This document shows, in pieces, positions 26,073 to 35,142 of a stretch of 41,448 bases of DNA. The translations under genes were made by a program, and so were the position numbers. Every line of letters begins with the position of its first letter. The first letter of the stretch is position 1. The stretch comes from JAKFWF01 sp031429105 (GTDB lineage: Bacteria > Pseudomonadota > Alphaproteobacteria > Rhizobiales > Hyphomicrobiaceae). Below the pieces are notes generated by a model. It searched no databases and was not told where the DNA came from. It was given only the letters and a program-made list of their open reading frames with translations. The stretch spans positions 1 to 41,448 of the forward strand of contig JANOYV010000133.1 of assembly GCA_031429105.1 (NCBI GenBank), given 5' to 3'.

Positions 26073-26434
26073 TCAAACCTCGGATCCCAACTGGCCCCGA
26101 ACCAAAGCCGCTCTCGCGCACCGAGTTGACGCGCGTGCTGGACTGGCAAAATCGCATGTATTGGTTCTATGGCATTGCCATGGTTCTACTGTGTGTCGGA
26201 GCCTGGGCCCTGAGCCAGTTCGGCGTGACAAGAGGCGTGCGCCCGTTCCTGATCGCCATGATCATCGGCTTGATGATCGTTGGCGCTTATGTGCAGTTCC
26301 GCGAGCGTTGCCCACGTTGCCAAACGCTGCTCGGACGCCAATCGCGGTTTGTGCTGGGAGCCAAATGCAAAAGTTGCGGCGTCGCCTTCCCGCGTGATCT
26401 TGCTGGCGCGGCCGATCACGCGCCGCGGACGTAA
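26069..26434 (+). CDS. Small membrane protein with C-terminal zinc ribbon
   Basis: This 121-residue protein has two hydrophobic helices (about 32-50 and 58-76) followed by a zinc-ribbon-like pair of CxxC motifs, CPRC and CKSC, about 20 residues apart. It starts within the stop of the NlpC/P60 gene (four-base overlap), implying translational coupling with the peptidase unit. Function is unknown; the ribbon could be a protein- or metal-binding sensor facing the cytoplasm. Its end overlaps the convergent gene at 26416-26874 by 19 bases. Confidence 0.8.
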   Translation: MIKPRIPTGPEPKPLSRTELTRVLDWQNRMYWFYGIAMVLLCVGAWALSQFGVTRGVRPFLIAMIIGLMIVGAYVQFRERCPRCQTLLGRQSRFVLGAKCKSCGVAFPRDLAGAADHAPRT

Positions 26435-26874
26435 GGCACATAGTGTCGGTCACGATGAACGACAGTTTGCAACGGCTTTGAGATCAACTGCCTGACACCA
26501 ACCCAAGGTTGGCAGTCAATCGGTGCAATGATCGTTTCGATCTTGGTCAGCGTTCCCGTCGCTATGGTGGTATGCTGCCGCGTAACAACACGTCCGACAA
26601 CAATTGAGTGTAGCAGCGGCGCAAATAGATCCAAGGACGCAATCACCTGATCCTCGTAAGTCTCAGAGCCAACCGTCAGATCGAAGCGCTGATCGACCCG
26701 CAACATCAATTCGAACGGGCAAGCCTCTCGCATATGCGGCTCAACCGCTGCACGCCAAGACGCCTCGTCCCGACCGACCTCAACCCGCGCGACAAGGTGC
26801 AGCGTTTCAAGCCACGCCTCGATCTCGCCGACAACAGCGCGAAATCTGGTTCGATAGACGTCATCTGACAGCAT
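26416..26874 (-). CDS. Conserved-looking hypothetical protein
   Basis: I do not recognise this 152-residue protein. It is an alpha/beta-looking soluble protein with no signal peptide or membrane helix. The N-terminal half is helical and acidic (EIEAWLETLH), followed by strands (ELMLRVDQRFDLTVG and SIVVGRVVTRQHTTIATG). The start at 26874 has only a modest purine stretch upstream (GAGAG). Codon use is like that of the neighbours, and no overlapping frame explains the region better. It overlaps the zinc-ribbon gene tail-to-tail. Confidence 0.6.
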   Translation of the reverse strand: MLSDDVYRTRFRAVVGEIEAWLETLHLVARVEVGRDEASWRAAVEPHMREACPFELMLRVDQRFDLTVGSETYEDQVIASLDLFAPLLHSIVVGRVVTRQHTTIATGTLTKIETIIAPIDCQPWVGVRQLISKPLQTVVHRDRHYVPYVRGA

Positions 26875-26950
26875 GCACTCTCGATAAAGTGCGTCGGGGC
26901 GCTTTGTCGAGTGGGGCCGACAATGCAGACCGAAATCAGCGCTAAACGAC

Positions 26951-27583
26951 TTACGGCGTTAACGGGTTTCTGGCGTCAGCCAAGACCTTGCCCCCCAAGC
27001 CGATGAAGCACACGCCTGCCGCCCTTTCAATCCAATGCCTTGCCTTGTCAAATCGTCTGACGACCAAGCTCGAAGACATGAAAACGCTCACAAACGAGTA
27101 CCAAGCAAGTGAAGACGCGGTGACCAAGGCGATCATTAAGATCATCAGTGAAACCGGCGTTGATGGCGTAACTGAAGTGGCAAAGACGCTGGCGAAGAGC
27201 ACGATCGCTTTTGGGTTAGTTAGGGTCACCAGGAAACCAAACAACAGCGCGCGGTTGGTCGACGGTTCGTCATCGACAGTAACCTGAGTGGCCGGAGCCT
27301 TCGTCCAGAGCAGCCGAATGCCAAGGTACATAAGATATGCGCCACCCAGGACACGCACCGTCCAGGTCAGCCATTGGTACTGCATCAACAATGCGGACAG
27401 ACCAAGCAGACTGAGCGACGCGTAAAAACACAATCCCAACGACACGCCGACAGTCGTTAGCAGGCCTGAACGCGTGCCATGCGACATTGATGAGCGGACA
27501 ACAGCCACGAAATCGGGGCCTGGAAGAATCAACGCCGGGATGAAGACTGCGAAGACGGAAATCAAGGTGAGCAGCGGATCCAT
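26951..27583 (-). CDS. LysE/RhtB family amino-acid exporter
   Basis: This 210-residue inner-membrane protein has about six hydrophobic segments and the LysE/RhtB signature near the N-terminus: PALILPGPDFVAVVRSSMSHG, then GVSLGLCFYASLSLLG. Further in it has LGGAYLMYLGIRLLW and FLVTLTNPKAIVLFASVF. Members export amino acids or their analogues. The specific substrate is not predictable. It starts 58 bases after the glyoxalase-like gene on the same strand, and may be co-transcribed with it. Confidence 0.92.
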   Translation of the reverse strand: MDPLLTLISVFAVFIPALILPGPDFVAVVRSSMSHGTRSGLLTTVGVSLGLCFYASLSLLGLSALLMQYQWLTWTVRVLGGAYLMYLGIRLLWTKAPATQVTVDDEPSTNRALLFGFLVTLTNPKAIVLFASVFATSVTPSTPVSLMILMIALVTASSLAWYSFVSVFMSSSLVVRRFDKARHWIERAAGVCFIGLGGKVLADARNPLTP

Positions 27584-27641
27584 TGAGACACTCGCGATTG
27601 TTCTGTTTTTGCGCTTCCGTGTACTTTAACGGACGCCCACC

Positions 27642-28586
27642 CTACCCCGGCACGACGACGATGTGCGCGCCCAAGCCTTCCGCTGCGTCGATCAACAAGT
27701 GCGGGGCGCCGAGCGAGCCTGGATGCAGGCCATTCGACAAGAAGACGTCGCGGGTACGATCGATGTTGGACGATGTGAGCGTGATCGCGGCTACACTCGG
27801 GTTCGGTGGCAATCTCGTCGCGCCGAACAATTGCGAGGCGTTCCTGCGGGTGACGAACCGCACCCGGCCGCGGTCGAGCAAGATGAGCCGGTCATCCTTG
27901 TCGGCCATCACGCTACGCCCCAGGAACTTCGAGAAATGCGCGGCTGTCTCGACGGGATTGTCGACCACGATGGCCGCTTCAATCAGGCCTGAGATGCAAC
28001 TCTCAGGGGGCAAATAGCGCTTCTGCCACATATGCTCGGGTGTGTGATGCGTCAGGATCTGCGCGCGCGCTTCCGGGAACACGTCATAGCCCGTGCGGAT
28101 CACCGTGAACGCAACCTCGGCCTGGGAGCCATCCTCGATTTCAATTGTGCGGCGCAGATGGACGGTTGGCTGCAATTGGAAACCCGCTGTTTGCAGGCGG
28201 ACCGTATCGGCCTCCGCGTCCGCCACTGTAAAGGCCAGCAAATGTATGCCGATGTGACGCGCAATCGACGCGTTCAGGTGCCCAACCGTTGAGTTCTCGA
28301 TGCCCCCATGCGCGGTGAGAATTTCGAGATAGCCCGTCGGCAGCATCGCTAAGCGATTGGCGGTGCCGGTTTCTTTGCGGATGCCAGTGGCTGGATCAGT
28401 CACGCCATGCACGGATAGCGATGTGAGGGGCAATCCCAAGTTGTCGAACGCGACAGCCGCAGCCGCCATATCCGGCACCATCCAGCCGACATGGTCGAGA
28501 AAGATTTGGCCCGGTTTGGGCAATTGCGGTGGCGTTGGCATTGGCGACGCGACTGACATACGGGCACTCGCTGGTTTTGCGGACAT
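27642..28586 (-). CDS. Glyoxalase-like (VOC superfamily) protein
   Basis: This 314-residue protein has two paired beta-alpha-beta-beta-beta units. The first begins LDHVGWMVPDMAAAAVAFDNLG with a His at the metal position, and contains GYLEILTAHGG. The second begins GLIEAAIVVDNPVETAAHFSKFLG. It fits the larger glyoxalase-like domain proteins rather than a short glyoxalase I. Substrate is unknown. I chose Met 28586 because GGAGG lies five bases upstream; the open frame runs 124 codons further but that part lies across the divergent promoter region. It is divergent from the 3-hydroxyacyl-CoA dehydrogenase gene. Confidence 0.85.
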   Translation of the reverse strand: MSAKPASARMSVASPMPTPPQLPKPGQIFLDHVGWMVPDMAAAAVAFDNLGLPLTSLSVHGVTDPATGIRKETGTANRLAMLPTGYLEILTAHGGIENSTVGHLNASIARHIGIHLLAFTVADAEADTVRLQTAGFQLQPTVHLRRTIEIEDGSQAEVAFTVIRTGYDVFPEARAQILTHHTPEHMWQKRYLPPESCISGLIEAAIVVDNPVETAAHFSKFLGRSVMADKDDRLILLDRGRVRFVTRRNASQLFGATRLPPNPSVAAITLTSSNIDRTRDVFLSNGLHPGSLGAPHLLIDAAEGLGAHIVVVPG

Positions 28587-28819
28587 CACAGCCTCCACCT
28601 TACCCCGCACTGCAACAATTTGCACATCGAAGTTATCGCCGTATACGGAAGCTACTCCGCTGCGCCCCCTCAGTTGGGCAATTTTGGACCGGCACTGCGC
28701 CTGCACTACTCTCAAGTCCGAAGTGCGCACCATTCGTCGCATACCGGGCACCCACTCGATAGCAGTTGAACCATCCGCAGTCCCGCGCGACAATGCGCGA
28801 AAACAACTTGAGGGGGCCA

Positions 28820-30352
28820 ATGACCACATCGTCCAAACAACCGAAAATCGGCGTCGTTGGCACCGGCGCAATGGGTCGCGGCATCGCCCAAGTATCGGTA
28901 GAAGGCGGGCTCGAAGTCGTCTTGTTTGACGCGCAAGCAGGTGCGGCCGCAAAAGCACTTGCTTTTATTGGGTCGATGATTGATCGCAGCGTCGCCAAAG
29001 GCACACGCACGGCTGAACAGGCTGCAACCGTGATTTCACGGCTCAGCATCGCGGACCAACTAGAGTCGCTGAAAACCTGTGACATCATCGTCGAAGCCAT
29101 CGTCGAAAAACTCGATGCAAAACAAGCCTTGTTTGCCGAGCTCGATGCGCTTTGCGTACCCGCGACAATTCTGGCGTCGAACACATCGTCGCTACCAATT
29201 ACCGCTATTGCCGCCCGCTGTACGCACCCGGAGCGGGTCGCCGGACTGCACTTTTTCAATCCCGTGCCGTTGATGAAGCTTGTCGAGGTCATTCCTGGCC
29301 TGAAGACTGCGCCGGATGTCACCGCGCGCCTGATGGATGTGTCACGCCAGATGACCCGTGAGCCGGTGTTGTGCACCGATAGTCCCGGCTTCATCGTCAA
29401 CCACATAGGCCGCGCCTATGTGCCCGAGTCAGCCCGCATCGTATCGGAAGGTATCGCCACCTTCGATGAGATCGACCGCATCATGACCGCAACCGTTGGC
29501 ATGCGGATGGGGCCATTCCAACTGCTCGATCTGGTGGGCGCGGATGTCTCGGTCGCCGTCATGGAGAGCCTGTACGGGCAGTTCTACCAAGAGCCGATGT
29601 ATGCCCCGCAGCCGAGTTTACGAACCCGCGTCGATGGCGGTGCTTATGGTCAAAAGACCGGTAGCGGGTGGTATACCTACAAGGACGGGAAACGGGTCGA
29701 TCCGGCACCCAAGGCTGCGCCCGCAGCCCGACCAAAGTCCGTCTGGGTTTATCCATCTACCTCCCATGCCGACCTGCAAGCGCCGCTAATCGCGTTATTT
29801 GCGAAATCCGGCGTGCCCGTCGAAACCGGCGAAAATCCGAGCACCGATGCGCTGATCATGATCACCCCCATTGGCTATGACGTGACCACTGCGATTTACG
29901 ATCTCAAGCTTGATGGTAAGCGCACTGTGGCGATGGATGTCGTGTTCGGCGTTGATGGTCCGCGCACGTTGATGGTAACGCCAGCCACTGCCCCCGCCAT
30001 GCGCGATGCGGCGCACGGCTTGCTTGCAGCCGATGGCGGTGGCGTCGTCGTCATCAACGACAGCCCCGGCTTCATCGCCCAACGCATTGTTGCGCATATT
30101 ATTAATGTCGGCTGTCAGATTGCCCAGCGCGGCGTCGCCTCACCGCAAGATATCGATAAGGGGGCAAAGCTCGGGCTGGCCTATCCTATGGGACCGCTCG
30201 CCTGGGGCGACAAACTGGGGCCAGTTCGTGTGTGCTTTATGCTCGAACGGCTGCACGCATTTTACGGCGAGCCACGTTATCGCCCTTCGCCCTGGCTAAA
30301 GCGACGCGCTCAACTCGGACTGTCACTGCTGACGCCCGATGGAAAAGGCTGA
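28820..30352 (+). CDS. 3-hydroxyacyl-CoA dehydrogenase (PaaH-like, two C-domains)
   Basis: This 510-residue NAD-dependent enzyme oxidises 3-hydroxyacyl-CoA in beta-oxidation or aromatic-acid pathways. The Rossmann domain opens with IGVVGTGAMGRGIAQVSVEGG. Catalytic landmarks are ILASNTSSLPIT, GLHFFNPVPLMKLVEV (catalytic His) and the ending DSPGFIVNHIGRAYVPE. A first C-domain follows, then a degenerate second Rossmann-like stretch (about 315-420) and a second C-domain with DSPGFIAQRIVAHIINVG. This layout is typical of PaaH-type proteins of about 500 residues. ATG 28820 has GAGGGGG upstream. The next gene, an acyl-CoA synthetase, begins six bases after the stop. Confidence 0.92.
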   Translation: MTTSSKQPKIGVVGTGAMGRGIAQVSVEGGLEVVLFDAQAGAAAKALAFIGSMIDRSVAKGTRTAEQAATVISRLSIADQLESLKTCDIIVEAIVEKLDAKQALFAELDALCVPATILASNTSSLPITAIAARCTHPERVAGLHFFNPVPLMKLVEVIPGLKTAPDVTARLMDVSRQMTREPVLCTDSPGFIVNHIGRAYVPESARIVSEGIATFDEIDRIMTATVGMRMGPFQLLDLVGADVSVAVMESLYGQFYQEPMYAPQPSLRTRVDGGAYGQKTGSGWYTYKDGKRVDPAPKAAPAARPKSVWVYPSTSHADLQAPLIALFAKSGVPVETGENPSTDALIMITPIGYDVTTAIYDLKLDGKRTVAMDVVFGVDGPRTLMVTPATAPAMRDAAHGLLAADGGGVVVINDSPGFIAQRIVAHIINVGCQIAQRGVASPQDIDKGAKLGLAYPMGPLAWGDKLGPVRVCFMLERLHAFYGEPRYRPSPWLKRRAQLGLSLLTPDGKG

Positions 30353-30358
30353 AGATAA

Positions 30359-32461
30359 ATGAGCTTTGAGCGACTGTTCCACCCACGCGGAATCGCGATC
30401 ATTGGCGCGTCGGCTGACCCTGGCCGCATCGGCGGGCATCCGTTGCGCGCGCTACAGAAGGCCGGTTTCAAGGGCGGGCTTTTCCCGGTCAACCCACGCT
30501 ACCCCGAGATCAACGGCATTGCGTGTTATCCCTCGTGTGCGGCGATCAAAAGCCCTTGCGACATGGCGATCATCGCCGTGCCAGCGCCCCTGGTAGCGTC
30601 GGCCATCCGCGACTGCGGGGCAGCAGGCATCGGCTTCGCGGTGATTCTGACAGCCGGTTTTCGTGAAGCTGGACCCGAGGGGGCCAAACTCGAAGCCGAA
30701 CTCAAGCAGGCAGCCATCGAGGCGAATGTGCGCGTGATCGGGCCCAACTGTCAGGGTATGATCTCGTTGCAGGAGCGCGTTTGGGCCGTATTCGGCTCTG
30801 TCTCAGAAGAGACCGAATTGCAACCCGGAGGCGTATCGTGCGCGTTCCAATCCGGTGGCTTTGGTTATGCCATTGTCAACTTGGCCGAGGCGCAGGGCGT
30901 AGGCTTTCGCTATTGCGTATCGTCCGGCAATGAAACCGACGTTGCTATGCCAGAATTGCTATCGGCATTTCTCGATGATCCGGGAACCCACATGGCGTTT
31001 GGCGTCATGGAGGGAACGCCCGACGCGCGCGGACTGTTGGAGTTGGGGCGTAAATCTCTCAGCCTCGGCAAACCGGTGCTGATCTGGAAAAGTGCGACGA
31101 CCGAGATCGGCGCGAAGGCAGCGCTGTCACACACAGCAAACATGACCGGACGCGCCGATCTTTACCGTGCGGCCTTCCGCCAATCTGGCTTGATCGAGGT
31201 TGGCGACGTGGAGCCAATTGTCGATGTGGCAAAGCTTGTCGCACATGGGCGTTTGCCAAAAGGCGCCAATGTCGGGGTGCTGTCGATCTCGGGCGGCTCC
31301 GGCATTGTGTTTGCTGATCGCGCAGTAGCAGGCGGCTTGTCGCTTCCCTCATTCTCCGATGCAACGCTGACAGCCTTGCGCCAGATCATCCCGGCTTTCG
31401 GCTCGATCCAGAACCCGGCTGATGTGACGGCTGGCATTTTTAACGACATGACGCTGCTAACGCGGACGATCGAAATCGTGCTTGCCGATCCCGGCATCGA
31501 TCAGCTTTGTGTGCTATTAGCGTCGATCCCAGGCACACCTGCGACACGCGCGGCCGAAGCCATTGTGGCGGCGGCGAAATCGACGTCGAAGCCAATCCAT
31601 GTTGGCTGGTCGGGTCGGCGCGCCAAATCGCTCGACGCCTATGCCCTTTTGGAAGCAGCCCGGATCGCGATCATTCCGACACCCGTGCGCCTGGCTGATG
31701 CAACCTCGAAGCTCGCCCAGTTCGCGATTGATCGCACGCGTTTGTTGCCACGCGTCATTTCAAACTTGCCACCTGCACCAAGCGATCTCCAACTGCCGAA
31801 CATTGCTGGCGCAATGAACGAAGCTGACAGCAAAGCACTGCTCGCGCGGTTCGGGCTTCCGACCACACGTGAAGTCGTGGTGCCTGTCGGCGGCGATTTT
31901 CCTGCCATGATCAAAGGTTTGAAACCACCGTTCGCCGTCAAGATCGTCGCAGCTGAAATCGCCCACAAGAGTGATGTCGGCGGCGTGCAACTGAACATTG
32001 CGACGGGCGATGCCTTGAAGAAAGCTGCCGCAATCGTGGTCGCCAACGCCCGATCAGCAAAGCCCGACGCCAAAATCGACGGCGTGCTCGTCGCCGAAAT
32101 GGCATCCGGCCTCGAAGTTCTCGTCGGCGTCATCAACGACGAAGCCTTCGGACCAACGATCGCGCTTGGCCTCGGCGGCGTGTTGACCGAAATTCTGGGC
32201 GACATGGTTTATCGCATCGCACCGTTCGAAATTGAAACCGCCCATGACATGATCGCCGAACTCAAGGGCGCACGCCTTTTCGATGGCTATCGCGGAACCA
32301 AGCCTACCGATCGGCAAGCATTGGCCCAATTGCTGGTCACCGTGTCGCAGATGGCGATGACCCTGTGTGATCGCATTGCCGAAATGGATCTCAATCCTGT
32401 GTTTGTCGGACCCTTCGGCGCAGGCGTCGTCGTCGCTGACGCGCTGGTGGTCTTGCGTTGA
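30359..32461 (+). CDS. Acyl-CoA synthetase (NDP-forming) / acetate-CoA ligase-type
   Basis: This 700-residue protein has an N-terminal CoA-binding domain (LFHPRGIAIIGASADPGRIG), a succinyl-CoA-synthetase-like flavodoxin domain with GPNCQGMIS, and the phosphorylated His in ALSHTANMTGR (near 257). A C-terminal ATP-grasp domain follows (about 475-700), with VKIVAAEIAHKSDVGGVQLN and EMASGLEVLVGVINDEAFGP. Such enzymes make acyl-CoA from an acid with ATP hydrolysed to ADP. The acid could be fatty, dicarboxylic or aromatic; sequence alone does not tell. It is almost contiguous with the 3-hydroxyacyl-CoA dehydrogenase, so an operon for degradation of a carboxylic acid is likely. Confidence 0.92.
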   Translation: MSFERLFHPRGIAIIGASADPGRIGGHPLRALQKAGFKGGLFPVNPRYPEINGIACYPSCAAIKSPCDMAIIAVPAPLVASAIRDCGAAGIGFAVILTAGFREAGPEGAKLEAELKQAAIEANVRVIGPNCQGMISLQERVWAVFGSVSEETELQPGGVSCAFQSGGFGYAIVNLAEAQGVGFRYCVSSGNETDVAMPELLSAFLDDPGTHMAFGVMEGTPDARGLLELGRKSLSLGKPVLIWKSATTEIGAKAALSHTANMTGRADLYRAAFRQSGLIEVGDVEPIVDVAKLVAHGRLPKGANVGVLSISGGSGIVFADRAVAGGLSLPSFSDATLTALRQIIPAFGSIQNPADVTAGIFNDMTLLTRTIEIVLADPGIDQLCVLLASIPGTPATRAAEAIVAAAKSTSKPIHVGWSGRRAKSLDAYALLEAARIAIIPTPVRLADATSKLAQFAIDRTRLLPRVISNLPPAPSDLQLPNIAGAMNEADSKALLARFGLPTTREVVVPVGGDFPAMIKGLKPPFAVKIVAAEIAHKSDVGGVQLNIATGDALKKAAAIVVANARSAKPDAKIDGVLVAEMASGLEVLVGVINDEAFGPTIALGLGGVLTEILGDMVYRIAPFEIETAHDMIAELKGARLFDGYRGTKPTDRQALAQLLVTVSQMAMTLCDRIAEMDLNPVFVGPFGAGVVVADALVVLR

Positions 32462-32642
32462 CTTCGATGTGATTTGCCGACTGCATGAAATGGCAACACC
32501 AAAGACTGAACATCGATCAAATCGTGCTCTGCACTGATTTTGCAACTGAATCAGGCTCGACGACCCCGGGGAACACAAGGTAGTCTGTCGCCAACACTGA
32601 GACCAAGAGGCGTGCAGATTGATCCTGCACCCTGGAAACAAA

Positions 32643-33227
32643 ATGATTGATACCCAGGGCACGGAACGACCATTGAACATACCGAACTTCATTACGGTCG
32701 GTCGCGTCGTACTCGTACCTATTGTCTTCTGGTTGCTGGTATCGGGCCGCGTGCAGGCTGCCTTTTTCACATTCGTCGTGGCAGGCATCAGCGATGCCGT
32801 CGATGGCTTCCTCGCCAAGCGTTACGGCTGGACCACGGAACTCGGCGCTTACCTTGATCCCCTGGCCGATAAACTACTGCTAGTCTCGATCTTCGTTGCC
32901 ATGGGCGTGCTCGGCGAACTGCCATCGTGGCTTGTGATCGGCGTAGTTACGCGCGACATCATGATCGTTGTTGCGGTCATGCTGTCCTGGCTGATGGATC
33001 ATCCCGTGCGCATCCGACCCCTCGTTGTCAGCAAGGCGAATACGGCAGCCCAACTCCTTCTGGCATCTACGGTTTTAGCCGATGTTGGCTTTGGCTTAGG
33101 ACTCGGTACGATGCGATGGGCCTTGGTCTGGATCACCGCAGCTCTGACGATCGCTTCCCTGGCGGCCTATATGCGGGCTTGGCTACAGCATATGACCCGC
33201 CACGTTACGGTCGATCCGAACGGCTAA
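32643..33227 (+). CDS. CDP-alcohol phosphatidyltransferase (PgsA-like)
   Basis: This 194-residue inner-membrane enzyme moves a phosphatidyl group from CDP-diacylglycerol to an alcohol, most likely glycerol 3-phosphate or phosphatidylglycerol. The N-terminus NIPNFITVGRVVLVP is standard. The signature spans SDAVDGFLAKRYG to GAYLDPLADKLL and matches DGxxAR-x8-GxxxDxxxD, except that Lys replaces Arg. Five or six hydrophobic helices follow. A TTG at 32619 with an upstream AGAGG could add eight residues; I prefer ATG 32643 by family N-termini. It leads into the perM-hdaA-ppk-ppx run. Confidence 0.9.
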   Translation: MIDTQGTERPLNIPNFITVGRVVLVPIVFWLLVSGRVQAAFFTFVVAGISDAVDGFLAKRYGWTTELGAYLDPLADKLLLVSIFVAMGVLGELPSWLVIGVVTRDIMIVVAVMLSWLMDHPVRIRPLVVSKANTAAQLLLASTVLADVGFGLGLGTMRWALVWITAALTIASLAAYMRAWLQHMTRHVTVDPNG

Positions 33228-33280
33228 CCCTGCTAAGACGGCACAGTGGCTATTTCAATTCGGCGATGGGGGATGAGCCT

Positions 33281-34366
33281 ATGCGTGTCGAACGCCAAGT
33301 GCTGTTCTGGCTGGCAGCGCTGCTAGTCGTGGTGCTGGCGCTGCTGGCGCTGAAAGACGTGCTGCTGCCGTTTCTCATCGGCATTGTGATTGCCTATGCG
33401 CTCAATCCACTGGCTGACCGACTGTCACGGCTAGGTGTCAATCGCACGGTTGCGTCAGCATTAATCGTTGCAGCACTCGTCGTCGTTCTTGTGCTCATGC
33501 TGGTATTCTTAGTGCCGTTGCTCGCCAACCAGCTGCAGCAAATGGGGCTCTCGCTGCCTGGCGAACTCGAGCGTCTCAGAGGCGTCGTCGAGGGGTGGGC
33601 ACGTGATAGGCTCGGCGACCGCTTCCCAGATTTCAAAGCGGCGTTGGATCGTGCGGTGGCAGATTTCTCGGGCAATTGGTCTGGTGTTGCCGGCACGATC
33701 GCCAAATCGGTCTGGAGCCAAGGCCTAGCGCTGGTCAATTTTCTGTCGCTGTTGCTGATTACGCCGCTCGTCGTGTTCTACCTGCTGGTCGATTGGCATC
33801 CCATGCTTGAACGGATCGAAACCTGGCTGCCGCGCGATCACAAGGCGACGCTCACGCGACTGGCCGCCGAAATCAATGATGCAATCTCAGCCTTCATTCG
33901 CGGACAAGGACTCGTGTGCTTGGCACTTGGTTGCATTTACGCAGTGGGGCTGACCGTTGTCGGACTGAAATACGGCTTACTGATCGGTCTGGCGACCGGA
34001 CTGTTGAGTTTTGTCCCGTTTGTCGGTTGGGCCCTTGGGCTGTTAACGGCCGCCACACTCGCCGTCTTGCAGTTTTGGCCTGATACCGTGCCGTTATTGA
34101 AGGTGCTTGGCGTCTTCGCCCTCGGCCAAGTTATCGATGCGGCATTTCTCAGCCCCAAAATCGTGGGATCAAAGATCGGCCTGCACCCCGTTTGGTTGAT
34201 CGCAGCTCTGTTCGTATTTAGCTACCTGTTTGGCTTTGCGGGTGTACTGGTCGCAGTACCGGTTGCAGCAGCAATCGCCGTCCTCGTGCGCTTTGCACTT
34301 GAGGTTTATCTTGGTTCTACGATCTACAAGGGACGGCTTGAAACGCCCCCTGGCGGTTCCGCTTGA
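33281..34366 (+). CDS. AI-2E family (PerM-type) transporter
   Basis: This 361-residue membrane protein has the AI-2E/PerM pattern: two N-terminal helices (LLAVV-rich region and LPFLIGIVIAYALNPLADRLSR), a third helix, and a hydrophilic helical domain (about 90-150). The C-terminal helices contain LITPLVVFYLLVDW, YGLLIGLATGLLSFVPFVGW, and GHPVW-like GLHPVWLIAALFVFSYLFGFAGVLVAVP. The family is linked to export of small molecules; the substrate is open. Start 33281 has GGGGGATGAG just upstream; ATG 33266 would add five residues. Its stop overlaps the TTG start of hdaA. Confidence 0.9.
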   Translation: MRVERQVLFWLAALLVVVLALLALKDVLLPFLIGIVIAYALNPLADRLSRLGVNRTVASALIVAALVVVLVLMLVFLVPLLANQLQQMGLSLPGELERLRGVVEGWARDRLGDRFPDFKAALDRAVADFSGNWSGVAGTIAKSVWSQGLALVNFLSLLLITPLVVFYLLVDWHPMLERIETWLPRDHKATLTRLAAEINDAISAFIRGQGLVCLALGCIYAVGLTVVGLKYGLLIGLATGLLSFVPFVGWALGLLTAATLAVLQFWPDTVPLLKVLGVFALGQVIDAAFLSPKIVGSKIGLHPVWLIAALFVFSYLFGFAGVLVAVPVAAAIAVLVRFALEVYLGSTIYKGRLETPPGGSA

Positions 34367-35061
34367 GCACGACGAACCCACAGCAGCTGGTGCTCGATCT
34401 ACCGCATCTAACCGCGCTTGGCGTCGAAGATTTCCTGGTGTCGAGCGCCAACGCGGCAGCAGTCGCGGTGATCGACGGTTGGCCGGAATGGCCGCACTGG
34501 GCGATTGTCGTGACCGGACCCAAGGACGCTGGCAAGAGCCACCTCGCCAATGTCTGGCGGTCCAGGTCGAACGCGGTGCGGGTTGAAGCGGCGTCATTCA
34601 ACGAGCAAGCGCTTGATCAGCTGCGTAACGCTGGTGCTCTGGCGGTTGAAAACCTGGAAGCCGGCATTGGCGACGAACGAGCGCTATTTCACGGTCTAAA
34701 TCTCGCACGCGAGCACAAGCTGTCAATTCTGCTCACGTCACGGTTGGCACCGGGCGATCTTGACGTGACCTTGCCGGACCTGCGCTCACGGCTGCGTGCC
34801 TTGCCCATGGTCGCGATCGAGACACCCGATCACGGGTTGCTGCAAGGATTGCTCGTCAAACTGTTCGAGGATCGGCAACTGGCGGTCGAGCCGGCCGTGA
34901 TCGCTCATTTGGCGCGCCATATGGATCGATCGGCCGAAGCTGCCCAGCGCTTGGTCTCGATCATCGACCGGCGGGCATTGGAAACACATCGCAAAGTGAC
35001 CCGTGCATTGGCTTCCGACGCATTAACCGAGCTTGCGAAAGATGACATGGCACCGGGCTAG
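34363..35061 (+). CDS. hdaA: DnaA-related regulator HdaA (Hda homologue)
   Basis: Hda-type proteins form a complex with the DNA sliding clamp to stimulate ATP hydrolysis by DnaA and so limit re-initiation of replication. This 232-residue AAA+ protein opens with QLVLDLPHLTALGVEDFLVS, where the N-terminal QLxLDLP contains the clamp-binding motif. Walker A is GPKDAGKSH, a sensor-1-like strand reads ILLTSR, and the lid region is LVKLFEDRQLAVEP. The start codon is TTG at 34363, overlapping the perM stop. No ATG is available near the conserved N-terminus. The coupling to perM and proximity to ppk match the order in many alphaproteobacteria. Confidence 0.92.
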   Translation: MSTTNPQQLVLDLPHLTALGVEDFLVSSANAAAVAVIDGWPEWPHWAIVVTGPKDAGKSHLANVWRSRSNAVRVEAASFNEQALDQLRNAGALAVENLEAGIGDERALFHGLNLAREHKLSILLTSRLAPGDLDVTLPDLRSRLRALPMVAIETPDHGLLQGLLVKLFEDRQLAVEPAVIAHLARHMDRSAEAAQRLVSIIDRRALETHRKVTRALASDALTELAKDDMAPG

Positions 35062-35142
35062 TCTCGTTATCCCACTGTCACGATCTTGTCGTAAACTCTC
35101 CCAATGGACAGTACATTGCACTGAATACTGCGGGAGACGCGA

